Assembly (NCBI RefSeq): GCF_020618475.1
Contig: NZ_CP085337.1
Span: 62,001-126,000, forward strand
Origin: Haladaptatus halobius
GTDB lineage: Archaea; Halobacteriota; Halobacteria; Halobacteriales; Haladaptataceae
Length of the DNA stretch: 64,000 nt
Direction: 5' to 3'
The position numbers were made by a program, and so were the translations under genes. This document shows, in pieces, positions 1-8,980 of this stretch. The notes beneath the pieces were generated by a model, which saw nothing but the letters and a program-made list of their open reading frames with translations, did no database searches and was not told where the DNA came from. Numbering within the stretch: the first letter of the stretch is position 1; every line of letters begins with the position of its first letter.

Positions 1-138
1 ACTGCTTGTCCCAGCCGCTTGATGAGCCAATTTACCATTGTTTAGCTACTTATGGGATAGTTCCATCCAACATAATAAAAGCTTGTGTTGTATGGCTGAT
101 GTAGTGATCATGACGAATTCACGTCTTATATTTGACGC

Positions 139-1968
139 TCACTTTTGCTGCAGGCCATGCTGGAGGAAGTAGTGGGCGATCCGATTTGAGGTCAGCCATG
201 CATTGCTGTCAAGATCGAAGTTCCAGTCTCCAGCGTTCACCCAGTAGAACTCACTCCACGGGAAAATCTGTGCTCCAGGAAGGAGCTGGTTGTGCGCCCA
301 CGCGAGTTGCGTCGAGAGTTTCTTGGCCTCTTTACTCGACCCTGCCACCGAGAGTTCGTCCAGCGTCTTACGGAGATTAATCGTTATCGTGCTTCCCTCA
401 GGATTCCCTACTTCAGGAACCTCCACTTCCTTCGAGAGGCTTCCCACTTTGTTCACGGCACCACGGATTGAACCGAAGTACGCTGCTTCCAAGTCAGGAT
501 AGGAATGGTACTTGCGCGCCTCCCCGTAGTTGAGATGCAGACTGATGTCGTATTTGAGAGGTTGTTCAACCTCTGCGTTCCATGTAGCCATCTCGTCGAC
601 GTAGTGGTCAACGGAGATGCCGAACTGAGAGAGGTTGTCCGAAACGATTTGGCTTGGAGTTGCAAACCAATCTCCGACCGGGAAATTCAACTTCCACTGT
701 TTCCCGTTCGGATTGTGCCACTTACCGCCTTTCTTGGAAAAGCCAGCTTCCTTGAGGAGGCTCGTCGCCCGGCCGGTATCCCTCGGTACGTAGTTCGTCA
801 TCGAGGAGAGAACGTCTTTCTTGACGAAGTGTTTGATATAGCCAGCATCTATTCCGCCGGAGTACTTGTCAACAGGTGTCCCTGGCTTCGTCACTTGGAC
901 GACAGAGTTGAAATCGATGGCATGTGCCAGCGCCTGCCGGACACGGGGATCGGACTTGATAAACTCGTCTGTGGGTCCGAAGAGAAGGGCGAACGATTGG
1001 CCCGAGAAAGCTACGGGTGGAGAATCGTACTTCTTGGGCAGGTCTTTGAGCGTGGATGACTGGTGGTGATACGTAACCTCTCCCGCTCGTAACCCCGCCT
1101 CTTCCTCGTAGACGCCATGCCGTTGATAGAACCCGAAGTCTTTGGCGATAGGGTGCTCTTGGTTCGGGATTTGGTCGGCGTACTGCTCGTTCGCTTCGAC
1201 GTAAACAAACGGCCCGGAGAAGGCGATCTCGTTCCAATGGGGATCGAACTGAACAAGTTCTTTCTGTACCGCCTTGACCTCATCTTTACTCGAGGCCTTA
1301 TCGAATTTCTTGACGTATTTTCTGAAATGGGAGGCGGGGGTATTTATCAGCGTTTCCAGCCACTGGTTGTACCACAAATCCTTCTCGATATTCTTGTATT
1401 CAGACCGCGGCTTGAGTTCGAACTCGTACTTGCTGACTTCTTTGACGCCGTCTGGATTGAGGAATTGGGAAATCCCTTGATCCATGTATATTGCTAGCTT
1501 GATCGTGGTCACAATATCCTTTGCGGTGATGGGATTGCCGTTCGACCATGCGTAGTTTTTCTTCAGCACACCACGTGATACCCCATCCTTGTGTGACCAC
1601 TCTTTGCCGACCCGAGGGATGAACTCTCCCTTTTTCGTGTTGTACACGGCGAAGTACTCGTAGCTCATCTCCTGCGCGTCACCAGGATTCCAACTCGTGT
1701 GATATGGATTGTATATCCACTCCCCTTGATAGGGATTGACTGCCCCCGACGGAACAACTTGACTGAGTTGCTCTTCGTAATTCTTTGCTAGATTTTTGTT
1801 CGCATCGCTACCGCCCCCATTATTCTGGGAGCCATTCCCTTTGACTTCTCCCGGATTGTCAGGGCTATCACCGGAACAGCCGGCGAGCGTTCCGAGGCCC
1901 GCAACGCAAGTCATTTCGAGCATCGATCGGCGTGATATACAGTCTCGCCAGCTTCTATCTGTCGACAT
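139..1968 (-). CDS. ABC transporter substrate-binding lipoprotein, peptide/oligosaccharide type (SBP family 5)
   Basis: 609 aa. Likely captures an oligopeptide or oligosaccharide outside the cell and hands it to an ABC importer. The N-terminus has a twin-arginine pair at residues 13-14 followed by a lipobox ending LAGC (Cys31), so it should be exported by Tat and lipid-anchored. A Gly/Asn/Ser-rich linker (about 40-60) follows, then a long SBP_bac_5-like body that ends near the C-terminus; the length is normal for this family. The start is supported by a TATA-like box about 28 nt upstream. The two ATPase genes at 2854-5078 lie upstream on the same strand and probably belong to the same system; permeases are not seen and may lie beyond the left edge. 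Substrate cannot be told; the sugar-rich surroundings suggest an oligosaccharide. Confidence 0.88.
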   Translation of the reverse strand: MSTDRSWRDCISRRSMLEMTCVAGLGTLAGCSGDSPDNPGEVKGNGSQNNGGGSDANKNLAKNYEEQLSQVVPSGAVNPYQGEWIYNPYHTSWNPGDAQEMSYEYFAVYNTKKGEFIPRVGKEWSHKDGVSRGVLKKNYAWSNGNPITAKDIVTTIKLAIYMDQGISQFLNPDGVKEVSKYEFELKPRSEYKNIEKDLWYNQWLETLINTPASHFRKYVKKFDKASSKDEVKAVQKELVQFDPHWNEIAFSGPFVYVEANEQYADQIPNQEHPIAKDFGFYQRHGVYEEEAGLRAGEVTYHHQSSTLKDLPKKYDSPPVAFSGQSFALLFGPTDEFIKSDPRVRQALAHAIDFNSVVQVTKPGTPVDKYSGGIDAGYIKHFVKKDVLSSMTNYVPRDTGRATSLLKEAGFSKKGGKWHNPNGKQWKLNFPVGDWFATPSQIVSDNLSQFGISVDHYVDEMATWNAEVEQPLKYDISLHLNYGEARKYHSYPDLEAAYFGSIRGAVNKVGSLSKEVEVPEVGNPEGSTITINLRKTLDELSVAGSSKEAKKLSTQLAWAHNQLLPGAQIFPWSEFYWVNAGDWNFDLDSNAWLTSNRIAHYFLQHGLQQK

Positions 1969-2553
1969 CGCTTAGGATTGTATAACTAAACATTATAAAA
2001 CTTCCGGTAAATGTACAAAAATAATAGACGTTATGACAATTCACCAAAATTTTGACTACAATAGCGAGATGCTATCCACATTGATATCGGCCTTGAAGGA
2101 GAATTTGACTGCTAAATCACCAAATAATGTGATGACGGAATAGATTCGCCCCACCGGAACGAATGTTAGACGAGTAATTCTACCACCGAATTCTAGGATC
2201 ACAACGAGATCGATGGCTTATGGGAAATAGAGACTCACTTACTATATGTTAATACTTCCTAAGATTTGTTTTGAGACGTAGATCACTGTAGAGGCAATTT
2301 CGAAAGTGCTCGCCGACGGTTGACAGGGAACTATTCACGCCGAGAAGTTCTTACTTGCGCGAACAACCGAGGCTGAAGTACTTACCGAGCAAGTGAATTA
2401 CAGAGTGTCTTTTGGTCGATTGCTTTTTGAGAGAAGAGCGTCGAGGTGTGGGCGGGAGTTCATTTGTTGATCTGTTCGACCCTGAGGCACTATCCGAATG
2501 GGACAGACGGTATGAACCCTTAAGCTTATTCCGTGTCGATTTCAATGTGAATC
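1969..2553. other. Intergenic region, 585 bp, rather AT-rich
   Basis: Apart from the promoter near 1992-2000, and a TAAGCTTA-like element near 2520 that may serve the small gene at 2554, I see no gene, repeat or RNA here. Short open frames in it lack coding-like composition. Confidence 0.5.
1992..2000 (-). promoter_or_regulatory. TATA-like box for the SBP gene
   Basis: On the minus strand this reads TTTTATAAT, about 28 nt before the ATG at 1968, the spacing expected for a leaderless haloarchaeal transcript. Confidence 0.5.
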
Positions 2554-2763
2554 ATGGCACGTCGACCGCGAAGTCACAGCGAGCAACTCTGGCTGGTCAT
2601 CCTCGCCGTCAACAGTGGATTGCTACTGTTGCTCGGGTGGGCGTTCCTCTACCTCGAACCAAACACTCCTTCCTACGTTATTGGCCAAGTCAGCGCCGTC
2701 GTCCTCGGTGTGACGATCGTGGGCGTCGCCGTAGCACTCTACTCTGAGTGGACTCCGTTTTAG
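2554..2763 (+). CDS. Small two-helix membrane protein, unknown function
   Basis: 69 aa. Two hydrophobic segments, about residues 11-29 and 41-63, separated by a short polar loop; the N-terminus is basic (RRPR). No recognised domain. It sits alone on the plus strand between two minus-strand ABC transporter genes, with a TATA-like stretch about 30 nt before the ATG. Small double-helix proteins of this kind are common in haloarchaea and mostly uncharacterised. The call rests on composition and membrane pattern. Confidence 0.6.
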   Translation: MARRPRSHSEQLWLVILAVNSGLLLLLGWAFLYLEPNTPSYVIGQVSAVVLGVTIVGVAVALYSEWTPF

Positions 2764-2853
2764 CTTGAGAGACGCGTTATCTGTTCGTACGCTATCGAAC
2801 ACCAAGCTGCTCGCTCTCCGTGTCAGCTATTATATGTAGAGCTACGTACTAAT

Positions 2854-4017
2854 TCACGTCTCGGTGACTGAGTCCTCAGTCGGAGGCCCGTCTTCGTAAT
2901 TGGCTTTGTCTTTTAGCTGTTCGCTCTCCCAATACTCGTGATCCTGAACCTGGCGGAAGCACGCTGACTGGTGGAACCCACCCTTCCCGCTGTCGTACAT
3001 ATGTGGATGTTCACGGCGACAGACTTCTCTAGCCTCTGAACAGCGCGTATGGAATCGGCAGCCCGACGGTGGTTTCGTCGCGTCCGGAATGTCAATGTTC
3101 CTCACTGGCGGATCCTCGCGCATCGCCTCCTCAGCCTGGTCGGGATTGAGTACTGGCGTCGCCCACTGTAGTACTTGGGTATAGGGGTGTTGAGGGTTAT
3201 TGATGATCTCGTCCGCCGTCCCAATCTCGACAATCTCCCCGAGGTACATGACTGCGATCTTCCCCCCGGACTTTCCAGCAAGGTAGCGCGCATTGGCTAG
3301 ATCATGGCTGATGAACACGAACGAGGTATTGAAGATGTCCTGCATCTCGAGGAACAAATCCATCACTCCGATTCGAAGTGAGACGTCAAGGGCACTAACT
3401 GCTTCGTCGGCAAGAATCACGTCGGGCTCTACGAGTAGTGCCCTGATGAGCGCTACGCGTTGTTTCTCACCGCCTGAGAGCTGGTGAACATATCGTTCCG
3501 CATAGTCCTCGGGCGGACTGATCCCTGTCCGCTGGAGCATATCTAGAATGCGCGCTCGGCGCTCCTCGTAGTTGAGTTCAGGATGCCACCGTTTAAGCGG
3601 GACTGCGAGGTTGTCGAGGACGGGCCTATATGGGTTCAAGGCTGCCCCAGGATCTTGATGGATAATCTGGAGCGCACGACGAACCTCCTCGAAAGTCATA
3701 TCCGTGTCCGCGTTTCCGTCTCGAACCTCCCAAATATCGTGGCCGTGGTACTTGATCGATCCGTCTGTTGGACGCTGGAGACCGACAGCTGCTTTCCCGA
3801 GTGTCGTTTTTCCGCACCCAGACTCGCCAACAAGTGCGATGACGTCATTCTCACCGATGTCGATGTTAACTCCGTCAACGGCTCTAACCGTCGGATCCCC
3901 CTCAATACCGAGCCGGCTTTTGACCCACTCAGGCACCATCGTGTCAAGCATTGAGGTGTTATCGAAGTGAATCTCGAGGTCACTAATCTCAATCAGTGAT
4001 TTGTCATTGAAGCTCAT
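2854..4017 (-). CDS. ABC transporter ATP-binding protein, DppF/OppF type
   Basis: 387 aa from the ATG at 4017. Cytoplasmic ATPase that powers an oligopeptide/oligosaccharide importer. Walker A GESGCGKT at 64-71, signature LSGGEKQR beginning at 180, Walker B ending ILADE near 204. The C-terminal oligopeptide-type extension contains the motif PPSGCRFHTRC plus two further cysteines. This start is preferred over one 63 nt upstream because its ATG overlaps the stop of the preceding ATPase gene by four bases (ATGA) and is preceded by a purine-rich GGAGGAG ribosome-binding site. It is translationally coupled to the DppD-like gene and probably assembles with it as a heterodimer. Confidence 0.9.
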   Translation of the reverse strand: MSFNDKSLIEISDLEIHFDNTSMLDTMVPEWVKSRLGIEGDPTVRAVDGVNIDIGENDVIALVGESGCGKTTLGKAAVGLQRPTDGSIKYHGHDIWEVRDGNADTDMTFEEVRRALQIIHQDPGAALNPYRPVLDNLAVPLKRWHPELNYEERRARILDMLQRTGISPPEDYAERYVHQLSGGEKQRVALIRALLVEPDVILADEAVSALDVSLRIGVMDLFLEMQDIFNTSFVFISHDLANARYLAGKSGGKIAVMYLGEIVEIGTADEIINNPQHPYTQVLQWATPVLNPDQAEEAMREDPPVRNIDIPDATKPPSGCRFHTRCSEAREVCRREHPHMYDSGKGGFHQSACFRQVQDHEYWESEQLKDKANYEDGPPTEDSVTET

Positions 4018-5078
4018 CGCTGCTCCTCCTCCGCGAACGAGAGCGGAATCTCCTCCGCGGCGTCCTCCCAGTAGTGGCACGTCACCGTGTGGTCGGTGTT
4101 CACGTCATAGAAGGCGGGATCCTCCTCGATACAGAGATCGTCCGAAAGCGGACATCGCGGGTGATACGAACAGCCTGTAGGATGGTTCGTAGGGTTAGGG
4201 CTCTCGCCCTCGATCTGCTTCATCTCGCCGAGCGGTGTCGCGAGATTCGGGACGGATTTCAATAGTGCCCGCGTGTATGGGTGAGCGGCGTTGCCGAGTA
4301 TCTCGTTCGCCTCCCCGACCTCGACGAACTCGAAGGCGTACATCACGCCTAACCGGTCTGCGAACCCAGAGACGATAGGGAGATCGTGGCTGATAAACAC
4401 CAGTGTGAGGTCGTACTTGTCCTTCACGTCGTACAGCAAGTTAAGGATCGACCGCTGCATAAGGAGGTCAAGAGCCGCCGTCGGCTCATCCATTATCAGA
4501 ACTTCTGGTTCGAGGATGAGCGAGAGCGCGATGAGCGCGCGTTGTTTCTGTCCACCGCTGACCTCGTGGGGGAACGACCCGAGCATTCGCTCTGGTTCGA
4601 GATGGAGGTCGGTGAGCAGTTGATGGGCGCGTTCGATCCCTTCCGTCTTGTCCCGTCCGTGTGCCTCTAACGTCTCCTCGAAGTGTTCCCCGATGGTCAT
4701 GGTCGGGTTGAACGCGCTCATGGCGCCCTGGAACACCATTGAGATCTCCTCCCACCGGAGTTCGCGCAGTTCCCACGGCTTCAAACCGAGAACGTCGATC
4801 GGTTCGCCTTCCGGCGGGTAATAGACAATCTCGCCGCTTAGAATCCCGGGTTCAACGACTGCGTCAAGCAGTGAGTCCACAAACATGGACTTACCGCTGC
4901 CACTCTCCCCGACGACTCCCAGCGTTTCGCCGCGCTGGATGTCGATGTTGATATCCTTAAGAACATGTGAAACGCCCGATCCCATCTTAAATTGAACGTT
5001 CACGTTACGGACCGTGATGATTGGATCGTCTACGCCTCTTTCAACGGTGGTTGGTGCGCCCATCACTTCATTTGACAT
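4014..5078 (-). CDS. ABC transporter ATP-binding protein, DppD/OppD type
   Basis: 354 aa. Partner ATPase of the gene at 2854-4017. Walker A GESGSGKS at 57-64, followed by Met where Thr is usual; signature VSGGQKQR at 173-180; Walker B VLIMDEP near 193-199. The C-terminal oligo_HPY-type region contains four cysteines (motif GCSYHPRCP and CIEE...CHYW). Overlaps the next gene by ATGA. In dpp/opp operons permeases usually lie just upstream; here the upstream 234 bp hold no permease and the next gene is on the other strand, so the membrane subunits must be elsewhere. Confidence 0.9.
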   Translation of the reverse strand: MSNEVMGAPTTVERGVDDPIITVRNVNVQFKMGSGVSHVLKDINIDIQRGETLGVVGESGSGKSMFVDSLLDAVVEPGILSGEIVYYPPEGEPIDVLGLKPWELRELRWEEISMVFQGAMSAFNPTMTIGEHFEETLEAHGRDKTEGIERAHQLLTDLHLEPERMLGSFPHEVSGGQKQRALIALSLILEPEVLIMDEPTAALDLLMQRSILNLLYDVKDKYDLTLVFISHDLPIVSGFADRLGVMYAFEFVEVGEANEILGNAAHPYTRALLKSVPNLATPLGEMKQIEGESPNPTNHPTGCSYHPRCPLSDDLCIEEDPAFYDVNTDHTVTCHYWEDAAEEIPLSFAEEEQR

Positions 5079-5312
5079 CGTATAGCCTCCGTAGTGGGTT
5101 GGCCGGTATCGTGATCGAATGGACTACCGTATACATGGAATGGCAAACCGCTGATGAGCCTCATTCGTACTACAATTTGAACTATCCGTAATAAACGTTT
5201 TTGTTTCTGTGATCTGCGAATGCCGCCTAAATCACTTAAATTCATCATATTTAGATCGAATGTAACAGAATAACCGTATGATTAATATCCCTGCGCTCGT
5301 ATCAGTACGATC

Positions 5313-5561
5313 ATGATCGACGTGTACATGGAGTACTTCGAACACCCATACCTGTTCTCGCTTTTCCCAATAACACTCTTCCTGTTCGCAATAGGATTCG
5401 CCGCTCAGACTGCCGGACTGGTCAAAGCCGCGGGATTCCTCGGTCTATACGCGATGGTGACGATCATCCTCTTTGTGCTTGGGTACACTGGGTTCTACTC
5501 GCTCAGGTACGGGGGGCGAGCGCTCCGGTGGTGGCGAAAGCAACAGTCAGCAGAGTACTGA
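5313..5561 (+). CDS. Small two-helix membrane protein, unknown function
   Basis: 82 aa with two strong hydrophobic segments (about 14-33 and 39-61) and a basic, Trp/Arg-rich tail (WWRK), consistent with a cytoplasmic C-terminus. No recognised domain. A TTAATAT element about 30 nt before the ATG could be the TATA box. It is divergent from the ABC ATPase operon and convergent with the SGNH esterase. Unrelated in sequence to the other small membrane protein at 2554. Confidence 0.6.
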   Translation: MIDVYMEYFEHPYLFSLFPITLFLFAIGFAAQTAGLVKAAGFLGLYAMVTIILFVLGYTGFYSLRYGGRALRWWRKQQSAEY

Positions 5562-5651
5562 CTGGTCCAACTGTCGCCACAACGACCTGAATCGTCTCAA
5601 GAGGTTCAACCGAAAATGGCGGACCAGCATGAGATAATCGCTTCATCATAG

Positions 5652-6677
5652 TTATTCCGCTAAATTGCTTGAATTCTTGAGATGCCCGGCTATTCCCTCC
5701 CCAATAGCCTCCATTCCGGCATCGCCTGGATGGAGAAGATCCGCCGTTAATCCGGAGATATCCATCAAATTCGACCCCTCAACCAGAGTGAGATTAGAGT
5801 GCTGCGATTTGGAAACGATAGAACGCAACTCCGCTCGGAAGTCACTAGCTCGTTCGGCATCACTCCCGTTGATGATATCTGCGAAATAAGGAAACAGAGT
5901 TACACATGCAACTGGTTTGTCGGGATGCGCCTCAGCGATTGTTTCAATAAATGCTCTGGCTCGTTCACGGAACTGCGTCACCGTAAACCCCCGATTCGCC
6001 ATATTAACGGAGAGGGCAAGTGTCGCCACGTCCCAATCGTCACGGCTTGCAATATAATCCGCCATTGATGGTTCACAGTAGGCGGATCCAGAGCAACCGA
6101 AATTCAAGGCGTCATAACCGAGCTTTCGAGCGACGTGTGTAACGTAATTTAGGTGTGGTGCCGATGCTACAGCGCCTTCAGTTATTGATGTTCCGTATGC
6201 TAAGTATCGATAAGGGGGTAATTCGCCCAGGGTAGGGGGGCGACAGTTGCCGCTGACATCGTGAAGAGCAACCGCTGGGATACGTTCAAGCAGAATTCGG
6301 CAGACGTGTGGATCAAATCTTCCAGCTCCTTCAGTAGTTCTGAGTTCTTTGAGCCGGTCTGGGATAGTGAACGAAATCGTCTTGGGCGTTGGGCCGATTT
6401 CGTCGGGTTCCCATGGCTGAAACGAGCCCCAGAAAGTACGAACCAGCGTTCGTTCAGCGGCAGAGAGGGTGATATTGATGGTATTTCCTTCATGGATGGG
6501 GACAAACCGGATCTCACTCCCTGTTGGATGTCTCATGCGTTCGCGAGCGTTAACATTCAGTCCTGCTCCCACCGAGCGTGGAACCCGACACAATCGATCA
6601 CCACCTGTGGTCCAATCGGTTTGTGTTATTTCCGCGACGTTATGCAGTGAGACAGAGGAATATTTCTCAAATCTCAT
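5652..6677 (-). CDS. SGNH/GDSL-family hydrolase (probable carbohydrate esterase)
   Basis: 341 aa. Serine hydrolase fold likely to remove ester groups, perhaps acetyl, from glycans. An N-terminal beta-rich region (about 1-150) precedes the catalytic domain. Block I reads YGTSITEG with the candidate nucleophile Ser164; a Gly (GCSG near 195) and Asn (SVNMANRG) give the G and N of SGNH; the C-terminal DLLHPGD supplies Asp313 and His316. This two-part layout resembles SGNH enzymes related to acetyl-xylan esterases. No signal peptide is obvious, so it may act in the cytoplasm on imported oligosaccharides. Stands alone; downstream gene is convergent. Confidence 0.8.
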   Translation of the reverse strand: MRFEKYSSVSLHNVAEITQTDWTTGGDRLCRVPRSVGAGLNVNARERMRHPTGSEIRFVPIHEGNTINITLSAAERTLVRTFWGSFQPWEPDEIGPTPKTISFTIPDRLKELRTTEGAGRFDPHVCRILLERIPAVALHDVSGNCRPPTLGELPPYRYLAYGTSITEGAVASAPHLNYVTHVARKLGYDALNFGCSGSAYCEPSMADYIASRDDWDVATLALSVNMANRGFTVTQFRERARAFIETIAEAHPDKPVACVTLFPYFADIINGSDAERASDFRAELRSIVSKSQHSNLTLVEGSNLMDISGLTADLLHPGDAGMEAIGEGIAGHLKNSSNLAE

Positions 6678-7800
6678 TTGGACGGTTATCCGTTAATTTG
6701 TAATTATATGAATCTGCTGCTCGTCTTTACATCCTACGAATGAATCCAAAGAGGAATTGTCTGATTCGGTAGTCCGTTTTCTAAACCAGACTGGCGGTGC
6801 ACAGGCCTACTACAGAAAGCCAGCGTTGACGATTAAATGGAGTATTCGTCTGGTCTAATCGTAGGGGGGCGCGTTGAGCCAATTTCGTTACCCTTGATTC
6901 CACTCGAAATGCCGTCAGAGACGAGCGTCCATTTGCCTTTTATGAGTGGCAATATTGGCGACTTCGCCAAAATCAACGAGAAGTCAACAACGAACGGATA
7001 ATTGACAGTGAACAATTACATTCCGCCGTTAAATACTTTTGTATAAACCAAATCATCGTATTGAGTGGTATGAAATTTAAAATTATCAGAAGCTGTGAAA
7101 TTATGCGGTTTCTGAAGATAGATTTGATACGTGTTTTATTTCCACCGCAGTTTGGAGTAATCCAGCTAATCAGTTGAATGTTCGAGGCGGTTGGCGGCAT
7201 AGGTCGAAACGGTCTAGTCTTCCTCGGTTACGTAACGTTCAAGTTCCAGTTTGAGATCGTCGCCGACGTAAATAGTCAGTTGGTCATCACGAATCATGCA
7301 CCATAAACATATAGAAAGTGCTTTATATCTTTCTCGAAATTCATTCACACTTATATCAACTAATTCCATATATAGAATTAGCTCCGATTTGTCCAAAATT
7401 TCTATCTGCACGATAATCAGTTTGCAAGGGCAAGAATCTCTCGCCTGCGGTTACACTCACGCGGGAACAGAAAAAGTACGCACACTTTGTTGGTTCGTCG
7501 TGTGTTGTGCGAGATGAACAGGTACAACGTATCGAACAGATCCTAAAGCGTGATCATCAGGTCTATCATGTCGACGCGCATCGACACGTCCAGCGCGCTC
7601 TGCATCGAATTTGCGCGTCGACATGATGGTTTTCTCCACGTCGGTTCCCTCCTTTCGGACGCATTCGAACGGGAGCGTCGACTTCGAACGCAGTCGTCGC
7701 GGACGACCGAGAATCGGTATCGTTCACGTCGCCGATCGCATCAATGAGCGTTCTGTTCTCCAGAACATTTATCAATACCGCCTGCAAGGAATATACTAGC
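6678..7800. other. AT-rich intergenic stretch with an inverted repeat; no convincing gene
   Basis: About 1.1 kb, markedly AT-rich between roughly 6680 and 7420 compared with flanking genes. Short frames occur, including a minus-strand one ending at 7214 whose last 27 codons (from an ATG at 7297) look like the start of a ribbon-helix-helix protein (TIYVGDDLK) that stops abruptly, possibly a gene remnant. The 7550-7740 part is GC-rich again and carries the inverted repeat at 7565-7627. Confidence 0.5.
7565..7627. repeat. Perfect 16-bp inverted repeat with 31-nt spacer
   Basis: ATCATGTCGACGCGCA at 7565-7580 is repeated as its exact reverse complement at 7612-7627. It lies about 175 bp before the IclR gene at 7801. 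It could be an RNA hairpin, a regulator site or the two ends of a small lost element. Confidence 0.8.
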
Positions 7801-8556
7801 ATGAACGCAAAACACCCGGTACAAACCACCGAGAAGACGCTCACACTGGTTGAGGAGTTGAAGACGCATGGCCCCTGCGGGGTGACGGAACTCGCTGACA
7901 GGCTCGGTATGGGCAAGAGCATGGTTCACAATCACTTGACGACGCTCCGGGAACACGGATATGTGCTGAAAGTCGGCGACGAGTACCAACTCGGCCTGAA
8001 GTTCCTCGACATCGGCGGACACATTCGGAAGTCCATGGAACTCTACGAGGTGGCGGAACCGGAGGTGAAGTCGCTCGCCGACGAAACCGGGGAGCTGGCG
8101 AACCTGCTCGTAGAAGAACAGGGCAGGGGGATCTACCTGATGCGAGCCAAGGGGGCAAAGGCCGTCGACCTCGACACGTACGCTGGCCTCCGAACGTACC
8201 TGCACACCACAGCGCTCGGGAAGGCCATCCTCGCGCATCTCCCCGAGGAGCGGGTCGACGATATCATCGACCGACACGGACTCAAACGCAAGACTTCCCA
8301 GAGCATCGGAACGCGGGAGGAATTATTCGACACGCTAGCGGATGTTCGTGAGCGCGGGTACGCCATCGACGACGGGGAGCGTCTCGAAGGGCTTCGCTGC
8401 ATCGCGGCACCGGTGAAAGCGTCCTCGAACGACATTCTGGGTGCCATCAGCGTCTCGGCCCCAGCGAGCCGGGTCAGCGACGAAGACCTCCATGGGGGAC
8501 TACCGAAACGGGTGCTCAACGCGGCGAACGTCATCGAACTCAATATCAACTACTGA
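7801..8556 (+). CDS. IclR-family transcriptional regulator (hexuronate module)
   Basis: 251 aa. N-terminal winged helix-turn-helix (about 8-70, with GVTELADRLGMGKS and VHNHL) followed by the IclR effector domain (about 75-250; ALGKAILAHLPEE, LRCIAAPV, GAISVSAP). A start 57 nt upstream would add 19 residues that do not fit the family, so the ATG at 7801 is preferred. It faces the SDR-uxaC-uxuA genes across a 424-bp gap and probably senses a hexuronate or a 2-keto-3-deoxy intermediate. It closely resembles the IclR protein at 49428 in the same window, suggesting paralogy. Confidence 0.9.
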   Translation: MNAKHPVQTTEKTLTLVEELKTHGPCGVTELADRLGMGKSMVHNHLTTLREHGYVLKVGDEYQLGLKFLDIGGHIRKSMELYEVAEPEVKSLADETGELANLLVEEQGRGIYLMRAKGAKAVDLDTYAGLRTYLHTTALGKAILAHLPEERVDDIIDRHGLKRKTSQSIGTREELFDTLADVRERGYAIDDGERLEGLRCIAAPVKASSNDILGAISVSAPASRVSDEDLHGGLPKRVLNAANVIELNINY

Positions 8557-8980
8557 GCCGCTAGGCGTTCTCTATCTAGGAACGAGACGCGGTACCGACA
8601 CCGTCCGACCGAGATGCGCACCTTTTACCGGCGCCTTCTCTTGCCGCTTTACAGACATACGGCTGTAATGGTTTCGCTCGCTATCGCTACTCCCCCTTTC
8701 CTCGTTCTGAGATACGGAACCAGCGCGGTGGGCGGCTGTGCGACGATTCGTCGTTCGACGACTGTCTCCACACGTCCGCAGTTCGGATGGGTTGTCCGTA
8801 GCGGATCGCATTTCACTCGGTATCGACGGTGGGTGAGGTCACCCCCAGTGGCACTACGCGCCTCCGCTGCTCGGCCATGGTACCGTCTCCTGGTCTCGGT
8901 CGAGGATGACGGTCACCGCATCAGGTGCCGTGATCGGTCGCGGATCGATACTAGTACCAGTACCGATACCCGAGAAACCG
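8557..8980. other. Convergent intergenic region, 424 bp
   Basis: Lies between the 3' ends of the IclR gene and the SDR gene. No gene, clear terminator or repeat was recognised. Confidence 0.5.

Noticed and set aside
7214..7411. A 65-codon minus-strand frame with GTG start
   Set aside because: AT-rich with no initiation signals; only its last 27 codons look protein-like, so it is mentioned as a possible remnant and not called as a gene.
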